NCBI GenBank assembly: GCA_011947345.1
Contig: JAAVTG010000114.1
Location: 81,150 to 145,149, forward strand
Reading direction: 5' to 3'
From: Phytophthora quininea
Taxonomy: Eukaryota > Oomycota > Peronosporomycetes > Peronosporales > Peronosporaceae
Length of the DNA stretch: 64,000 nt
Under the pieces are notes generated by a model. That model searched no databases and was not told the origin of the DNA. It saw only the letters and a list, made by a program, of their open reading frames with translations. A program made the position numbers and the translations under genes. Shown in pieces: positions 63,115 to 64,000 of the stretch (position 1 is its first letter; each line of letters starts with the position of its first letter).

Positions 63115-64000
63115 ATGAAGTTCCCGATCTTCGCCCTCGCAGTTCTCGGCATCTTCGCTTCTGCATCGGTGGAGGCTCATTCGTGGTTAGTGAAGCCCGT
63201 ATCTCGTGAGACTGGTCCAGTCACGACAGACGGCACGATCGGGTGCCCGAACACTACGCCCCGCACTGCGACGTCGTTCTCCCCGGAGAGACTATTGACG
63301 TTCGCTACTGGAGAAACAACCACCTGGGCGGATTCATCCGCTGGGCCATCTCGCCGGTCGGCAGTGAGACCGCCGCGGATTTCGACAACAACGTCTTCTT
63401 CTACACCTGCCGGGAGTCCGGACCTGACTGCGTCCCTGCTGATGGATCAACGAACCGCTACGCCGGAGACAGTAGTGGCGCCAACACCATCTCGTGTGGC
63501 GATACGATCACTCTGCCGGACTGGCTGGGCGAAGGCGACTACGTGTTACAATGGGTCTGGTTTGGTGTAGGCTCGAGCAACGGCAACATTGGTTGGTCGG
63601 AGCCTCAGTTTGTGTCGTGTGCCGACATCTCACTGACAGCCGCAGGCACCGGCAGCGAACCTTCATGCCCCACCTTCGTTGGCGGGGATCGCGTGACCAA
63701 GAAAAAGACCAATGTTTCTACTACTACACCAACTCGATCGTTCCGACATTGTACAAGGGAAGCAACAACGACTACGAGCAGTACTACGTGTTTGGGAAGC
63801 CGTCGTACGTAGACAAGTGCAGTGGAAGTTCGGGAAACTCAACAGCGACATGGTCAACACAGAGCCCCGCCACAAACCGAAAGACTCCCACCCCAACGGC
63901 TACCCCGGGACCAGTAGGAAGTAGTGTGGCTGGAGACGCTAGCGACCTTGCTGGTGACAGCGGCAGTGACGAGTATCCGGACACTGCGTCGCCCGGGGGC
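63115..64000 (+). CDS. AA17-type lytic polysaccharide monooxygenase (3' cut by window, frame slips)
   Basis: Signal peptide KFPIFALAVLGIFASASVEA, then HSWLVKPVSRE: the mature N-terminal His that forms half of the copper histidine brace. In the next frame come APHCDVVLPGETIDVRYW, NNHLGGFIRWAISPVG (second His), YVLQWVWFGVGSSNGNIGW and SEPQFVSCADI, all like the oomycete AA17 family, members of which oxidatively cleave pectin (homogalacturonan). A Thr/Ser/Pro-rich C-terminal extension begins near 63840 and continues past the window. Slips near 63250 and 63690 separate the frames. Likely secreted and active on host pectin if the slips are technical. Confidence 0.8.

Noticed and set aside
1..64000. 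CRISPR arrays, tRNA or rRNA genes, bacterial operons
   Set aside because: No regularly spaced repeats, no cloverleaf or rRNA signature noticed, and the genes have spliceosomal introns.

Overview
The window is nuclear DNA of an oomycete, most likely a Phytophthora or another member of the Peronosporaceae. Three things point there: genes are dense, with introns of about 55-75 bp and GT-AG ends; oomycete initiator-like motifs lie 10-30 bp upstream of start codons; and the content includes an RxLR-type effector, a necrosis-inducing NLP, a PL3 pectate lyase relic, membrane-anchored GH5 glucanases and an AA17-type LPMO. No prokaryotic, CRISPR, tRNA or rRNA feature was recognised.

Layout. 0-1.5 kb: the end of an unknown gene and a spliced MYND zinc-finger gene. 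1.54-9.16 kb: two arms of about 2.86 kb in inverted orientation, each with a PX-domain gene and a SET-domain gene, around a 1.9 kb spacer holding a broken unknown gene. 9.3-20.0 kb: single-copy genes, namely an F-box-like protein, an unusual BRCT-BRCT-SWIM-ATP-dependent DNA ligase, a Rab-like GTPase fused to an SH2 domain, an amino-acid/auxin permease family transporter, a decayed secreted protein and a TM9SF nonaspanin. 20.2-30.7 kb: an array of five GH5 genes plus a relic, all on the minus strand. 31.2-52.3 kb: six paralogous class-V aminotransferase (cysteine desulfurase-like) genes. The first appears fused to a TtcA-type tRNA thiolase; the others are interleaved with an NLP gene, a pectate lyase relic and a 3.0 kb direct duplication. 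53-64 kb: an EF-hand membrane protein, an RxLR effector, a Spp2/GPKOW splicing factor, a SANT/Myb-like protein divergent from a PA-isochorismatase fusion, an ankyrin-WW protein and an LPMO cut by the window end.

A caution for the whole window: most genes are interrupted by apparent single-base losses, usually inside runs of 4-6 identical bases, with clear homology continuing in the next frame. This looks more like residual long-read homopolymer error than mass pseudogenisation, so 'broken' calls below should be read that way unless stated.

How genes may work together: the GH5, PL3 and AA17 genes are wall-degrading or wall-remodelling functions, and the NLP and RxLR genes are host-interaction functions, set among housekeeping genes. 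The aminotransferase-TtcA fusion would join sulfur mobilisation from cysteine to tRNA 2-thiolation in one polypeptide. This is inference from domain content only.
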